Counted from the first letter of the stretch, positions 35,244 through 44,248 are shown. The stretch: 64,000 nucleotides of DNA from Streptomyces carpinensis (GCF_002154505.1 NZ_MUBM01000007.1:38002-102001), one strand, 5' to 3'. Notes: generated from the sequence alone by a model not told the origin. Numbers and translations are program-made.

Positions 35244-36932
35244 CTACTTCTGGGGCGCGAGGTCTGGGCCGAGGGAGGAGAACTTCTCCTGAGAGACGAT
35301 CCGCTGGGGCGGCCAGGTGATGTTCTTCGGGGGCCACTTCTGGCTGGTCTTCTTCAGGAACCACTCCGGTGGCTCGTACATCGGCGGCTCGTACCCGTCG
35401 GGCAGTGCCGTCTTCCACTGCACCCCGCGCGTACGCTCCTTGAACTCGTCCTTGATCGCCTTGAGCCGGTCGGGCTGGGTGACGAGGTCGACGGCGGTGG
35501 CCGCCAGATACCGCGCGGCCGCAAGCACGGCGGCCTGGCCGGGGGCAGCGGCGGCACAGGCCGCGGTGGACCAGGTGTGCATCTTGGTGCCGATGGGGGC
35601 GAGCGCCGCGCCCATCGAGACGGTCGGCACGTTCCAGCTGATGTCGGCGACGTCCGTGGAACCGCCGCCCAGGAAGGCCGGGTTGGGCGGGGTGAGGTCG
35701 CCTATCGCGTCGTGCATGCCCTTCTGCGGCAGCCCCAGTGACGCCTGGAGGTCCTTCGCGAGCTTGTGCGCCTCGTCGGTGAACTGGGGCGGCCCGATCT
35801 GCCGCATGTTCTCGTGCAGCAGCTCCGCAAACGACTTGGAGGGCAGCTGGTTCCAGCAGGCCGAGGTGATGCGGTGGCGCACGCTGGTCTGGCTGGCTTT
35901 CGCCGCGGCCTCGGAGACGGCGATGACCTTGTCCAGGAGCACCTGCACGCGCGCGGGGCTGCCCTCGCGAACGTAGTAGGAGATCTCGGCTATCTCAGGG
36001 GTGACGTTGGGGATGTCGCCACCGTTGTTGATCACCCAGTGGAGCCGTCCCGACGGGGCCAGGTTCTCCTCTCGCAGGAACTCCGACATGGTCGCCATCA
36101 TCACGGCCGCGTCCAGCGCGCTCTTGTTGCCCAGCGGGGTGCCGCCATGGCCCGCGACGCCGAGGAAGGTGAAGGTGACGGCGGTCATCGCGGTGGTGGA
36201 GCCCCACCCGGTGGCGTTGGCGGTCGACGGGTGCCAGTCGAGGAAGGCGTCCAGGCCGTCGTACACGCCCTTGCTGACGGCGTAGGTCTTGCCGATCAGC
36301 GTCTCCTCAGCCGTCGAGCCGAAGAACTTCACGGTCACCGGGAGCTTGTGCTTCTTCGCCGCCTGCGCGACGGCGGCCGCGGCGGCCGCCGCGGCCGTGC
36401 CGAGCGCGCTGTGCCCGCAGCCGTGACCGGGGCCATAGCTGGGCGCGAAGGGATCGTGGACATACTCGCGCGGGTCGTGGTGGCCGACGCCCTTGTTCTG
36501 CGAGAGGCCAGGCAGCGCGTCGTACTCGCCGCTGAAGCCGAGCACCGGTCCGCCGCTGCCGGAGGTGAAGGTCGCGGTGAACGCGGTCGGGAAGCCCGCG
36601 GTGCCGAACTCGACGCGGAATCCAGCCTTCTCCAGGAACGCCGCCTCGGCGAGAGAGGACTTCCACTCTCGCAGTGAGAGTTCGGAGTTCTCCCAGATCT
36701 CGGAGTTGAGCCCGGTGACTTGGTCGGCGTTGGCGGTGATCCAGGCGAGCGCGGACGCCTTGGCGGGGCTGTCCTGGGCGAGGCCCGTAGGGGCGCGGTA
36801 GCCGGCGGCCGGACTGTCGTCCGCGGCGGCTGCCATCGCCGGGTCGGCCTCCGCGGTCATCGCGGCGGCGGTCACGCCGGCGGCGCCGAGGAGCTGCATG
36901 ATGCGACGTCTGCTGAGTGTGGGACCGCTCAT
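35244..36932 (-). CDS. Tat-exported AbgB-like M20 amidohydrolase
   Basis: A 562-aa M20-family amidohydrolase that resembles aminobenzoyl-glutamate utilisation protein B. The N-terminus has a twin-arginine signal (SRRRIMQLLGAAGVTAAAM), so it is probably secreted, unlike E. coli AbgB. Metal and catalytic motifs are GEYDALPGLSQ, GPGHGCGHSALGTAAAA and GSTAEETLIGK. The family splits amide bonds of acyl- or aryl-amino acid conjugates. ATG 36932 is chosen because it directly precedes the signal; the ribosome site is weak. IS relics flank it on both sides. Confidence 0.85.
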   Translation of the reverse strand: MSGPTLSRRRIMQLLGAAGVTAAAMTAEADPAMAAAADDSPAAGYRAPTGLAQDSPAKASALAWITANADQVTGLNSEIWENSELSLREWKSSLAEAAFLEKAGFRVEFGTAGFPTAFTATFTSGSGGPVLGFSGEYDALPGLSQNKGVGHHDPREYVHDPFAPSYGPGHGCGHSALGTAAAAAAAAVAQAAKKHKLPVTVKFFGSTAEETLIGKTYAVSKGVYDGLDAFLDWHPSTANATGWGSTTAMTAVTFTFLGVAGHGGTPLGNKSALDAAVMMATMSEFLREENLAPSGRLHWVINNGGDIPNVTPEIAEISYYVREGSPARVQVLLDKVIAVSEAAAKASQTSVRHRITSACWNQLPSKSFAELLHENMRQIGPPQFTDEAHKLAKDLQASLGLPQKGMHDAIGDLTPPNPAFLGGGSTDVADISWNVPTVSMGAALAPIGTKMHTWSTAACAAAAPGQAAVLAAARYLAATAVDLVTQPDRLKAIKDEFKERTRGVQWKTALPDGYEPPMYEPPEWFLKKTSQKWPPKNITWPPQRIVSQEKFSSLGPDLAPQK

Positions 36933-37039
36933 GTTCAGAGGTTCGTGCTCGTGCTCATGCTGATCGTGCAGGTCACACACATGGACCTCCGGGGCTGAGG
37001 TAGGTGTAAGCGGCAAGCGAACAGCAACATTGGCCCCAG

Positions 37040-37075
37040 AACTTTACTTCGTCAACATCCCGGGATGACAAAGTT
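37040..37075 (-). promoter_or_regulatory. candidate promoter/operator of the AbgB-like gene
   Basis: An AT-richer patch upstream of the amidohydrolase holds the 12-bp palindrome CATCCCGGGATG (37056-37067) and the wider repeat AACTTT...AAAGTT. On the minus strand a TTGACG box is present. Function inferred from position only. Confidence 0.35.
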
Positions 37076-37239
37076 GTTACTTACAGGGGGCGTCTCCGGA
37101 CCAGTCGACGCAACGCGGAGGCGCCAAGCTGCGGGTCGTGCAGCGCCGCGATCTACCATGAGGCATGTGTAATGCCTTGTCTGGAAGGTGCATCACGGAC
37201 CCGCCGACCCAGTGTGGTCTGCGGCCCTCTCCAGATCGG

Positions 37240-37518
37240 CTCGTCACCGAGCCAGCAGCTTGGCCAGGGTGATGCGGTCTTCCGGCGCCATGTGCTCTCG
37301 GACATCACGTATCTGCCGACCTCGCCGGCTGGTGGCATCTCGCGACGGTCATCGACCTGGCCACCCGTGAGGTGATCGGGTACGCGATGGCCGATCACCA
37401 CCGCGCCGAGCTTGTGGTCGATGCGCTGAAGATGGCTGCCGGTCGAGGCGCTCCGAAGGAAGGCTGCATTGCGCACTCGGACCGCGGTTCGGAGTACACC
37501 TCACACGACCGCAAGTAA
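37240..37518 (+). pseudogene. IS3-family orfB fragment
   Basis: One frame gives LSDITYLPT. After a frameshift near 37330 another gives GWWHLATVIDLATREVIGYA, then MADHHRAELVVDALKMAAGR and CIAHSDRGSEYTSH before a stop at 37516-37518. This is the centre of an IS3 OrfB rve domain with both ends missing. It is a different element from the relic at 34.4-35.1 kb. Confidence 0.8.
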
Positions 37519-37765
37519 ATAAGGGAGTTGGAGCAAGACCGTGGGACATGAGCCCGGATCGGCAGCACCAGCTGCTGGACGGAGGCCGGAAGCCACTCCA
37601 ATGGCCTAGTACCACTTCGTCGGGTTGATTTGGTCTGGGATGTTCTGCTCAGCTTGCTGTCCGTGTGAACTTGGGGGGAAATAGAGATGGCCTGCCGGGG
37701 GAGTTCGCCCTTGTGCGCCGTGCCGGATTCGGCGCATGACGAGAAACTGACTTCAGGAGGGACTC

Positions 37766-38785
37766 GTGGGTACCCGAATAGGAAAGACCAATAGGATCAC
37801 CGCGCTCATGGCGGCGCTGGTAACCGTCCTAATGGTCTCCGTCACGGCAAGCGCCCAAGCATGGAGCCAGAGCCGGGAGGATGGCCCCGGGTCCGGGCAG
37901 TCGACCTTCCCGCAAGCGGAACCGCCCCCCGGCTTCCAGTCCAAGTACGCGGAAGTCAACGGCTTCCGCATGCACTACATGCAAGGCGGCAAGGGTTCGC
38001 CATTGGCGCTGATCCACGGGTTCCCTCAGACGTGGGCCGAGTGGCGGAAGCAGATGGGCCCACTCTCCAAGAACCACACCGTGATTGCCGTCGACCTGCG
38101 CGGCATGGGCAACTCCGAGGTCACCAAGAGCGGTTACCAGACGGCGCAGATGGCCATGGACGTGCATGAGCTGCTGAAGCAGCTGAAGCTGAACAACGGA
38201 GTCCAGCTCGTCGGCCACGACATAGGTTTGTGGGTCAGCTACGCCTACGCGGCCCAGTGGCCGTCGGAGGTGCGCCGCATGGCCGTGATGGAAGCCCCTG
38301 TCCCGGACGAGAGCATCTACACCTTCCCGGCTCTGGAGGCCGATCCGAACAAGCCCTCGGCGTGGCACTTCGGCATGTTCCAACTGCCTCTCGCCGAGCA
38401 GCTCATCGCCGGCCACGAGCGCGCCTTCGTGGAGGGATTCGTCGGCGAGTACTTGGGGAACGACAAGTCCGCGTTCACACCATCCGACTACGACTTCTAC
38501 GCCCAGTACCTGAAGCGGCCGGGGCGCACGACGGCATGGATGAGCGTGTACCGCCAGCTCCGCGAAGACATCCGGCAGAACGCGAAGTTCGCGGCCGAAG
38601 GCAAACTGAAGATGCCCATCCTCGCGATCGGCGGCTCGGAATCGTTCGGTGACAGTATCGCCGACCAATGGCGTAAGTACGCCGTGAACGTCGACGGCCG
38701 GGTCCTGAAGGGCTCGGGTCACTGGGTGACCGAGGAGAAGCCGCAGGAAGTGACGGCCATGCTGCAGTCCTTCCTGCAGAAGTAG
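37766..38785 (+). CDS. secreted alpha/beta hydrolase, epoxide-hydrolase-like
   Basis: A 339-aa enzyme with an N-terminal signal peptide (hydrophobic ITALMAALVTVLMVSVTASA, then AQA). The alpha/beta hydrolase core has the oxyanion motif HGFPQTW, the nucleophile elbow VGHDIGLWV with Asp in place of Ser, and the catalytic His in GSGHWVTEE. An aspartate nucleophile with HGFPQT is the pattern of epoxide hydrolases and haloalkane dehalogenases. The GTG start follows CAGGAGG. It stands alone with a strong terminator; the substrate is unknown. Confidence 0.88.
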   Translation: MGTRIGKTNRITALMAALVTVLMVSVTASAQAWSQSREDGPGSGQSTFPQAEPPPGFQSKYAEVNGFRMHYMQGGKGSPLALIHGFPQTWAEWRKQMGPLSKNHTVIAVDLRGMGNSEVTKSGYQTAQMAMDVHELLKQLKLNNGVQLVGHDIGLWVSYAYAAQWPSEVRRMAVMEAPVPDESIYTFPALEADPNKPSAWHFGMFQLPLAEQLIAGHERAFVEGFVGEYLGNDKSAFTPSDYDFYAQYLKRPGRTTAWMSVYRQLREDIRQNAKFAAEGKLKMPILAIGGSESFGDSIADQWRKYAVNVDGRVLKGSGHWVTEEKPQEVTAMLQSFLQK

Positions 38786-38808
38786 GTTCCTGTCGGCAGC
38801 CGCAGTTC

Positions 38809-38841
38809 AGGCGCTGGACCGGTCACTCCGGTCCAGCGCCT
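38809..38841 (+). terminator. terminator after alpha/beta hydrolase
   Basis: A 14-bp perfect stem (AGGCGCTGGACCGG and its complement) with the 5-nt loop TCACT. Confidence 0.8.
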
Positions 38842-38883
38842 CGTGTCTTGTCGGATGCGGCTGCTGCAGCTCAGGTGAGTGGG

Positions 38884-39200
38884 TCAGTGCTCCGCGAATG
38901 GAGGCCGGCCGGCCATGAGGCCGCCTTCGAGGGTGAGAGTCTGACCGGTGAGGCAGGGGGCCTGGTCGGAGCCGAGGAAGAGGACGGCGTCGGCGACCTC
39001 CTCAGGGGTAGCCGGGCCGGTGCAGGGGAAGAACGGAGTTCACGGCGTCGCGCCCGGCGTCACTGCCGGTGACGCGCTCGTACATGCCGGTTCTGATGAA
39101 ACCGGGTGCGACCGCGATGACCCGCGCAGTCGGTCGCCCGGTCGGCGCCTTTACCAAGAGGCCGCGGCCGCGGGGTTCCGCGGTTGCCCGTACTCCAACT
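38884..39200 (-). pseudogene. short-chain dehydrogenase, C-terminal remnant
   Basis: The minus strand encodes VIAVAPGFIRTGMYERVTG and then, after a one-base insertion near 39006, TPEEVADAVLFLGSDQ and LTGQTLTLEGG. These are the C-terminal third of a classical SDR. The Rossmann glycine motif and the YxxxK active site are missing, so the gene is dead. Confidence 0.75.
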
Positions 39201-39347
39201 GCGCCTGCTGATGCTCCGCGCTGGGGCGATGGCCATCGCAGCGAACAACGGTTGGGAGCGGCCGATGTGAAGGTCTTCCTGGACACCTGGAACGACGTCA
39301 TCGGGTGATGACGCGATGGTGTCGCACCCTTGGCCCGAGGAGCCGAG

Positions 39348-39974
39348 TCAGGCAGCGGGCGGGGCTGAAGCGTCCGCGTCGTTCTCTTTCTCCGTTACGT
39401 CCCACAAGCTGAGGGCAGCGCGCACGGTGCTTTCGAGTTCCGTCCTGCTGTGGCCACCCTTGGCCTGTACGGCCATTCCCTGAATCAGCGTCACCAGCAG
39501 GGCCGCCGTCGCGTCGGCGTCCAGCCCTCGAGGCAGCGGCCCGTCGACACTCGTCTCGCGCAACCGCTCGCTCAGCACGGGCCCGATCAGATCGCGCTTG
39601 CGGGCAAGCTCCTCGCGGATGGGGTCGTTGTCGGGACCGCAGGCCAGGGCGCCGTTCGTCTCCAGACATCCGGGCGGGGTCGCCTCCCCCGTGTGCAGCG
39701 TCGCGATGCCGTAGAGAAGTTTTTCCGCGATGCGCTTGGGCGTGGTCTCGGCCAGGGCTTCGACCCGGAAGTCCAGGTACTCCGAGTGGTAGAGCTGCAG
39801 CGCCTTCTGGAAGAGTTCCTCTTTGCTGCCGAAGGTTCGATAGAGGCTGGTTTTGCCCAAGCCTGTGGCTTTCATGAGGACACTCATCGAAGCGCCTTCA
39901 TATCCATACTTCCAGAAGGCGAACATGGCGTTACGGAGAGCATGTTCTTCGACGAAGGTCCGCGGCCTGGACAA
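39348..39974 (-). CDS. TetR-family repressor
   Basis: A 208-aa TetR/AcrR regulator. The N-terminal helix-turn-helix (about 8-55) includes ALRNAMFAFWKYGYEGASM and TGLGKTSLYRTFGSKEELF; the rest is the helical ligand-binding domain. TTG is the likely start, with AAAGGCGG upstream. It lies downstream of and in the same direction as the MFS exporter, separated by a terminator, and probably controls the HbpS-like/MFS promoter. Confidence 0.88.
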   Translation of the reverse strand: MSRPRTFVEEHALRNAMFAFWKYGYEGASMSVLMKATGLGKTSLYRTFGSKEELFQKALQLYHSEYLDFRVEALAETTPKRIAEKLLYGIATLHTGEATPPGCLETNGALACGPDNDPIREELARKRDLIGPVLSERLRETSVDGPLPRGLDADATAALLVTLIQGMAVQAKGGHSRTELESTVRAALSLWDVTEKENDADASAPPAA

Positions 39975-40024
39975 CTCAACCGCCTTTCATTCGAGCCTGT
40001 CCGGTGAAGGGCTCATGAACCCAG

Positions 40025-40051
40025 GGGGTCACGCTTTTCGCGCGACCCCCA
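40025..40051 (-). terminator. terminator after MFS exporter
   Basis: GGGGGTCACGC and GCGCGACCCCC form an 11-bp stem with one G:U pair and a 5-nt loop, placed between the MFS stop and the TetR start. Confidence 0.7.
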
Positions 40052-40057
40052 AGGCTA

Positions 40058-41245
40058 TCACTTGGCAAGTTCCTCCATCGGCGCCGGCCGGACCGCACGC
40101 GTCTTGAGCGCAAGGCCGGCCACGGCTGCCGCCGCCAGGGCCAGGGCAACGGCCGCCCATGGAGTGCTGAGCACACCCGATCCGGCGAGGACCCGTCCGC
40201 CGATGAGCGATCCGCCGGAGATTCCCAGATTGAACGCGGCGATGTTGAACCCGGACGCGGCGCCCACCGACTCGGGCACCTCATCCTCGGCCACCGTCAC
40301 CACTCCGGTCTGCACTACGGGGTTGATCGCGAATCCGAAGAAGCCCCAGACGGCGAGGTTGATCAGCGCAGCGGCCGCCGAGTGGGCGGTGACGGGCAGG
40401 AAAGCGAGCGTCGCGGTCAGGCCGAGCAACACCACGATCACGGCCTGCTTGGTCCCCAGTCGGTCCGCCAGTCTCCCTCCCCAGAAATTGCCGACGACTG
40501 TGGCGGCTCCGAAGAGGACGAGACCGACGTTGACCATGTCGTCACTGAAACCCGTCGCGGATGTCAGCAGCGGCGAGACATATGTGAAGACGACGAAATT
40601 GGCACCAAAACCCAACGCGGTGATGAGGTACATCGTCACCAGCCGGCCGTTGCGGAGCAGCCGGAGCTGGGAGAGCAGGCTGCTCGGCGGCGTGTGGGGG
40701 ATCTCCTTCGGCAGAAGGGCCAGCAAAGCGATGACACTCACCGCCGCCAGCGCGGTCACGACCAGGAAAGGAAGACGCCAGTCGAATGTCTCGCCTATCC
40801 ACGAGCCGAGCGGCACACCCAGCACCATGGCCACCGTCAGGCCGCCGAACATGACGGCCACGGCACCGTTGGCCTTCTCCCGCGGAACGAGCGAGGAGGC
40901 GACGGCCGCCCCGACGCTGAAGAAGACCGCGTGAGCGAAGGCTGTGATGACACGCGCCGCGAGCAGCGTGCCGAAGCCCGGCGCGAAGCCCGCCACCAGG
41001 TTTCCGAGGAGGAAGATCACCATCAGGCATATGACGAGCTTGCGGCGGTCGACCCGCCCGGTGAGCGCGGTGAACAACGGCGCGCCGATGGTGATCGACA
41101 GGGCGTACAGGCTCACCAGGAGTCCGGCGGTGGGGAGGCTGACCCTCAAGTCACCTGCGATCGACGGGATGATCCCGACGATCACGAATTCGGTGGTCCC
41201 GATGGCGAATGTCGAGATGGCCAGGGAGAGAACGCTACGCGGCAT
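40058..41245 (-). CDS. DHA1-type MFS exporter
   Basis: A 395-aa, 12-helix major facilitator protein of the AraJ/YdhP type. The N-terminus has ISTFAIGTTEFVIVGIIPSI, motif A is LTGRVDRRKLVI and motif C is VLGVPLGSWIGE. It starts 11 bp inside the 3' end of the HbpS-like gene, so the two are coupled. Likely role: export of a sugar, amino acid or drug-like molecule under TetR control. Confidence 0.88.
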   Translation of the reverse strand: MPRSVLSLAISTFAIGTTEFVIVGIIPSIAGDLRVSLPTAGLLVSLYALSITIGAPLFTALTGRVDRRKLVICLMVIFLLGNLVAGFAPGFGTLLAARVITAFAHAVFFSVGAAVASSLVPREKANGAVAVMFGGLTVAMVLGVPLGSWIGETFDWRLPFLVVTALAAVSVIALLALLPKEIPHTPPSSLLSQLRLLRNGRLVTMYLITALGFGANFVVFTYVSPLLTSATGFSDDMVNVGLVLFGAATVVGNFWGGRLADRLGTKQAVIVVLLGLTATLAFLPVTAHSAAAALINLAVWGFFGFAINPVVQTGVVTVAEDEVPESVGAASGFNIAAFNLGISGGSLIGGRVLAGSGVLSTPWAAVALALAAAAVAGLALKTRAVRPAPMEELAK

Positions 41246-41666
41246 CGCCGAGGAGCTCCTTGGTGCGTGCGGCAGCGGCGGCTGCCTGGGCGATGGCCTC
41301 GTCCTGCTCCACGGAAGCGCCGGAGACGCCGACCGGGCCGATGACGATGCCGCCGTCGTCCTTGACGACGACTCCGCCGCCGAAGTTGATCAGCCCGCCG
41401 TTGGTGTGCTCGACCATGTAACTGGGCCCGTCGGGGTGCGCCACCCCGCCGAGGGCCGCGCTGTCGGTCTCGAAGAGGGCAGCCGTACGCGCCTTGCGAT
41501 GCGCGACGTCGATGGTGCCGAGGACGGCCCTGTCCATGCGGAGGAATCCCGCGAGGTGCCCTGCGGAGTCACACACGCTGATGTTGACCGGCGGAAATCC
41601 CCGCTGGACGGCCTCCGCCTGCGCGGCGGTGATGAGCTTTTGTACAAGTGCAGCGCTGAGCGTCAC
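41235..41666 (-). CDS. GlcG/HbpS-like small-ligand-binding protein
   Basis: A 143-aa single-domain protein of the GlcG/HbpS (DUF336) family: AVQRGFPPVNISVCDSAG, FLRMDRAVLGTIDVAHRKA and VGVSGASVEQDEAIAQAA. Family members bind heme or other small ligands, or act as accessory proteins in catabolism. No signal peptide is seen, so it is cytosolic, unlike secreted HbpS of S. reticuli. First gene of a two-gene operon with the exporter. Confidence 0.85.
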   Translation of the reverse strand: MTLSAALVQKLITAAQAEAVQRGFPPVNISVCDSAGHLAGFLRMDRAVLGTIDVAHRKARTAALFETDSAALGGVAHPDGPSYMVEHTNGGLINFGGGVVVKDDGGIVIGPVGVSGASVEQDEAIAQAAAAAARTKELLGDAA

Positions 41667-41703
41667 GATGCGCCTTTCCGCGTCTGTCGGGACCCAGTTT
41701 GGT

Positions 41704-41747
41704 ACCGATTGGTTTCAAACTCTAGGTCCGGCTGCACCGCGCGTCAA
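41704..41747 (-). promoter_or_regulatory. sigma70-type promoter with TetR-like operator
   Basis: On the minus strand TTGACG (41747-41742), a 17-nt spacer and TAGAGT (41724-41719) form a near-consensus housekeeping promoter. Just downstream, the pseudo-palindrome ACCGATTGGT (41704-41713) resembles TetR-family operators. Confidence 0.6.
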
Positions 41748-41879
41748 ACAGCAGGTCGACGCTTGACGACCGCACCGTGCGCCCCGCCATGCCACCGTGG
41801 ATGCGTCGGAAGCCGCCGCTCCGCTGTGGCCTCGCCGGCACGGCGTCCTTGTGCCGCCTGGCCCCGCGACGCCACCGCG

Positions 41880-42045
41880 TCACGCGCTCACCGAGCCCCG
41901 CGACCGAGGGACGGGGAGTATGCCGTAGGCGCTGAGGCGTGCTTCCTGGCCCTCTGTCCCCGACCGCCAGGGCAGCGACTGCTCGACCCGGATGACCTTG
42001 CCGTTCGTGGTGTACCGGGTGCCCCAGCGCTGACCGAGCGCGCCG
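41880..42045 (-). pseudogene. HATPase/anti-sigma regulator tail remnant
   Basis: The minus strand reads LGQRWGTRYTTNGKVIRVEQ followed by SLPW. This closely parallels LTQRWGTRYARHGKTIWAEL at the C-terminus of the PP2C/HATPase regulator at 53.1-55.5 kb. Only this last segment is recognisable, so it is probably a truncated relic of a similar regulator. Confidence 0.4.
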
Positions 42046-42436
42046 CAGATCCATGGCGATCTCCACCCGCGCCGAAGTGGTACTGCCGACGCGGCCAGAG
42101 GATCTTCTCGGCCACGTCGGCTGTCGTGCCGCGCGGCGTGTGGTGCGGAGCGCCGGAGCTGTCTTTCAGGCCGTACAGGCCCGGCTTCGTAACGTCGGCG
42201 CCAGGCGTGGAACGACCTCGGGACTGGTAACCCCGCATGTTGATGTGTCGCGTATTCGAGCGTGGAGCACTGCGGTGGGTCACTCTGAGTGGCGAGCTTT
42301 CATGTCTGCTGGCCTGCCCTCGGCTTAGTTCACACGGCCGCCGGGCTGGAGAATGTTCCAGGCCGCGGTGCCGTGGCGGGTGCTCCTGTGCAAGTTTGTG
42401 TCTTGTCGGTAACACGTCTTCCAGGTGGAGGGGCTT
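42046..42436. other. spacer at left edge of recombinase element
   Basis: No gene was recognised. It lies between the HATPase remnant and the first gene of the recombinase-bearing segment, so the left boundary of that element may lie here. I found no flanking repeat by eye. Confidence 0.35.
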
Positions 42437-42745
42437 GTGGCAGTGGGAAGGGCGGCTCGTCGGGCAGAACGCACGGCGAGAGTCGAGGCGGCGGTCGGGA
42501 AGGGTGCGGCTCCTGCAGCGCTCGATTTGCTGGAACTGGTCGAGTTCGCGTGGCACGACTGCTATGGCGACATCACGCCGAGCGAGAATGTGGTTGAGGA
42601 CATCCTGACGTGCTCCCAGGGTGATCTCGCGCAGATGATCCGATTGGCCCGGCTGGCTGTCGAGGATTGGCGGGATCTACGGATGACCGCGGACGAGATC
42701 AGGTCCGCCGAGAACGGCCGCGGGACTGGTGGGCTCGCCTGCTGA
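42437..42745 (+). CDS. small conserved-looking hypothetical protein
   Basis: A 102-aa soluble, mainly helical protein with an Arg/Ala-rich N-terminus and an acidic centre (EFAWHDCYGDITPSENVVED). A GTG start is supported by GGAGGGG about 5 nt upstream; a second GTG at 42443 is equally possible. No family recognised. It converges on the recombinase operon with only 36 bp between stops, and may be cargo or an accessory factor of that element. Confidence 0.6.
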   Translation: MAVGRAARRAERTARVEAAVGKGAAPAALDLLELVEFAWHDCYGDITPSENVVEDILTCSQGDLAQMIRLARLAVEDWRDLRMTADEIRSAENGRGTGGLAC

Positions 42746-42781
42746 GGTGTCATGTATTCCTGGGTGCGGTTGGTCCCGGTG

Positions 42782-44248
42782 TCACCGCGCGTGGTCGCCG
42801 GGTGCGTATCGGCTCCAGGTTCCTCCGGCTTCGGTGACCAGGCGGGTGGCTGTCTTGTCGTGGTAACCGAGGGCCTTCGCGATGACGGGGGCTGGGGCCT
42901 GGAGGACGAGTTGGCGGATCGCGGAGGTTCTGCCGCGCTGTGACGGGACGCCGATGTTCCGCAGGTGGGCTTGGAGGCTGACGGGATTCATCGGCTGTCC
43001 GGGCTGACGGCCGGGGAAGAGCCACTGTGAGCTTCTGCTGCTGGCGTAGGGGAGGTGCTGGCAGGACTGGACGTATGCCCGCATCAGGTCAGCGACGGGC
43101 TCCGGAAGCGGGGAGGGCGGGTCTCCCAGGCGGACGGTGACGGTGACTCCGTCGTCGGTCACGTCTTCGACAGTGAGGCGGACGATGCGGGTGACGGGTT
43201 GCGCGTAGAGGAGAACGAGCACGGCGGCGACCCGGGCCCGCAGGGGTAGGGAGTCGTCGTTGAGGGTCCGCCGGAGAATGGCTAGTCGGCTGTGCTGGTG
43301 CAGTGGCGCTTGGTCCTGGTTGATGACCTGGGGTGGCAGGGTGAGGTGGGGCATCCGGTTCGTCTTCATGCACCAGCGCAGGAACGTCTGGGCCGGGCGC
43401 CGGGTGGCCGGCTTCTCGGTGTGCCAGGCGTCGAGGTCGGCCTGCTGGCAGTGTTCGATGGTGCGGCCTCGGTCGGCGAGCCAGGCGAGGAAGGCGCCGG
43501 CCTGGGTGACCTCTTGTTTCGCCTGGCCGGTCTGGGAGCGTCCCAGAGGCCCCTTCTCCGCCTTGCTCCGCAGGCGCCGCATCTGGTGCCAGGTGGTGAA
43601 GCGCTGGAGATGCCGACGGTGTTCGGGGTCCTCGATGATGGCGAGCCGTTCGGTCAGCCACCGCTGATAGAGCATGAGTTGCCGGTCGACGCGTGGCAGC
43701 ACGCCGCTGTCCATCAGCAGGTCACGCAGGTGAGCGACGGTTCGGCAGGGTGTTTCCTGGTGCAACTGGTCGTGGGTGAGCGGGATGGTGCCGGAGGCCA
43801 GGCCTCGGAGGAGGCGGACGACGTTGGGGTTGCGGAGCCAGATCAGGCGGCTCTTGGGCCGGTCTGTCTCCAGCAGGGCGGTGACCAGTGGTTGCAGTGA
43901 AGGAGCGACACGGCCGGTGCCGTCGTTGAGGAGTTGGCGGAGTGTGTCGGCGAGCGTGCAGCGTTCGCAGAGACGCCCGCCGAGGAGCAACCCCTCGAAG
44001 CCACAGCGGTCGCAGAAGAAGTCACGGACAATCCCCGCGCAGTCACGGCAGATCGGTGTGCCAGCGACGTCCTGGCCCGGCAACAGTCGGTCGGATCGGC
44101 AGCCGGGGCAGCAGCCGCGAACGCGCATCGCGCGTTCGTAGCAGGTCCGGCAGATCGGGCCGTCCGACCACTCGGCGGACTTCGAGGCTCGACGGCCGCA
44201 GCGTGCGCAGTCGCGGATCATCCACCGCTCGTACTCCTCCGGCGTCAC
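42782..44248 (-). CDS. triple zinc-ribbon tyrosine-recombinase-like protein
   Basis: A 488-aa protein. The first 100 residues hold six CxxC knuckles (Cys 14/17, 33/36, 47/50, 67/70, 79/82, 94/97), enough for three zinc ribbons. A SAM-like core-binding region follows (about 220-310), then a tyrosine-recombinase-like catalytic fold with an Arg in PVTRIVRLT, RTSAIRQLVL (Ser where box II His is expected) and LGYHDKTATR. Tyr 481 in GTWSRY lies about 9 residues later than usual. It may be a catalytically weakened accessory recombinase. Third gene of the recombinase operon, 3 bp after the XRE stop. Confidence 0.75.
   Translation of the reverse strand: MTPEEYERWMIRDCARCGRRASKSAEWSDGPICRTCYERAMRVRGCCPGCRSDRLLPGQDVAGTPICRDCAGIVRDFFCDRCGFEGLLLGGRLCERCTLADTLRQLLNDGTGRVAPSLQPLVTALLETDRPKSRLIWLRNPNVVRLLRGLASGTIPLTHDQLHQETPCRTVAHLRDLLMDSGVLPRVDRQLMLYQRWLTERLAIIEDPEHRRHLQRFTTWHQMRRLRSKAEKGPLGRSQTGQAKQEVTQAGAFLAWLADRGRTIEHCQQADLDAWHTEKPATRRPAQTFLRWCMKTNRMPHLTLPPQVINQDQAPLHQHSRLAILRRTLNDDSLPLRARVAAVLVLLYAQPVTRIVRLTVEDVTDDGVTVTVRLGDPPSPLPEPVADLMRAYVQSCQHLPYASSRSSQWLFPGRQPGQPMNPVSLQAHLRNIGVPSQRGRTSAIRQLVLQAPAPVIAKALGYHDKTATRLVTEAGGTWSRYAPGDHAR

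Noticed and set aside
37521..37765. Minus-strand frame that might be another transposase fragment
   Set aside because: No transposase motif could be read in any frame; the region is too short and mixed to call.
26251..41725. CAAACTCTAG present both in the P450 promoter and in the HbpS/MFS promoter
   Set aside because: At 41.7 kb it is mostly the -10 box read on the opposite strand, so the match is probably chance; no common inverted repeat surrounds it.
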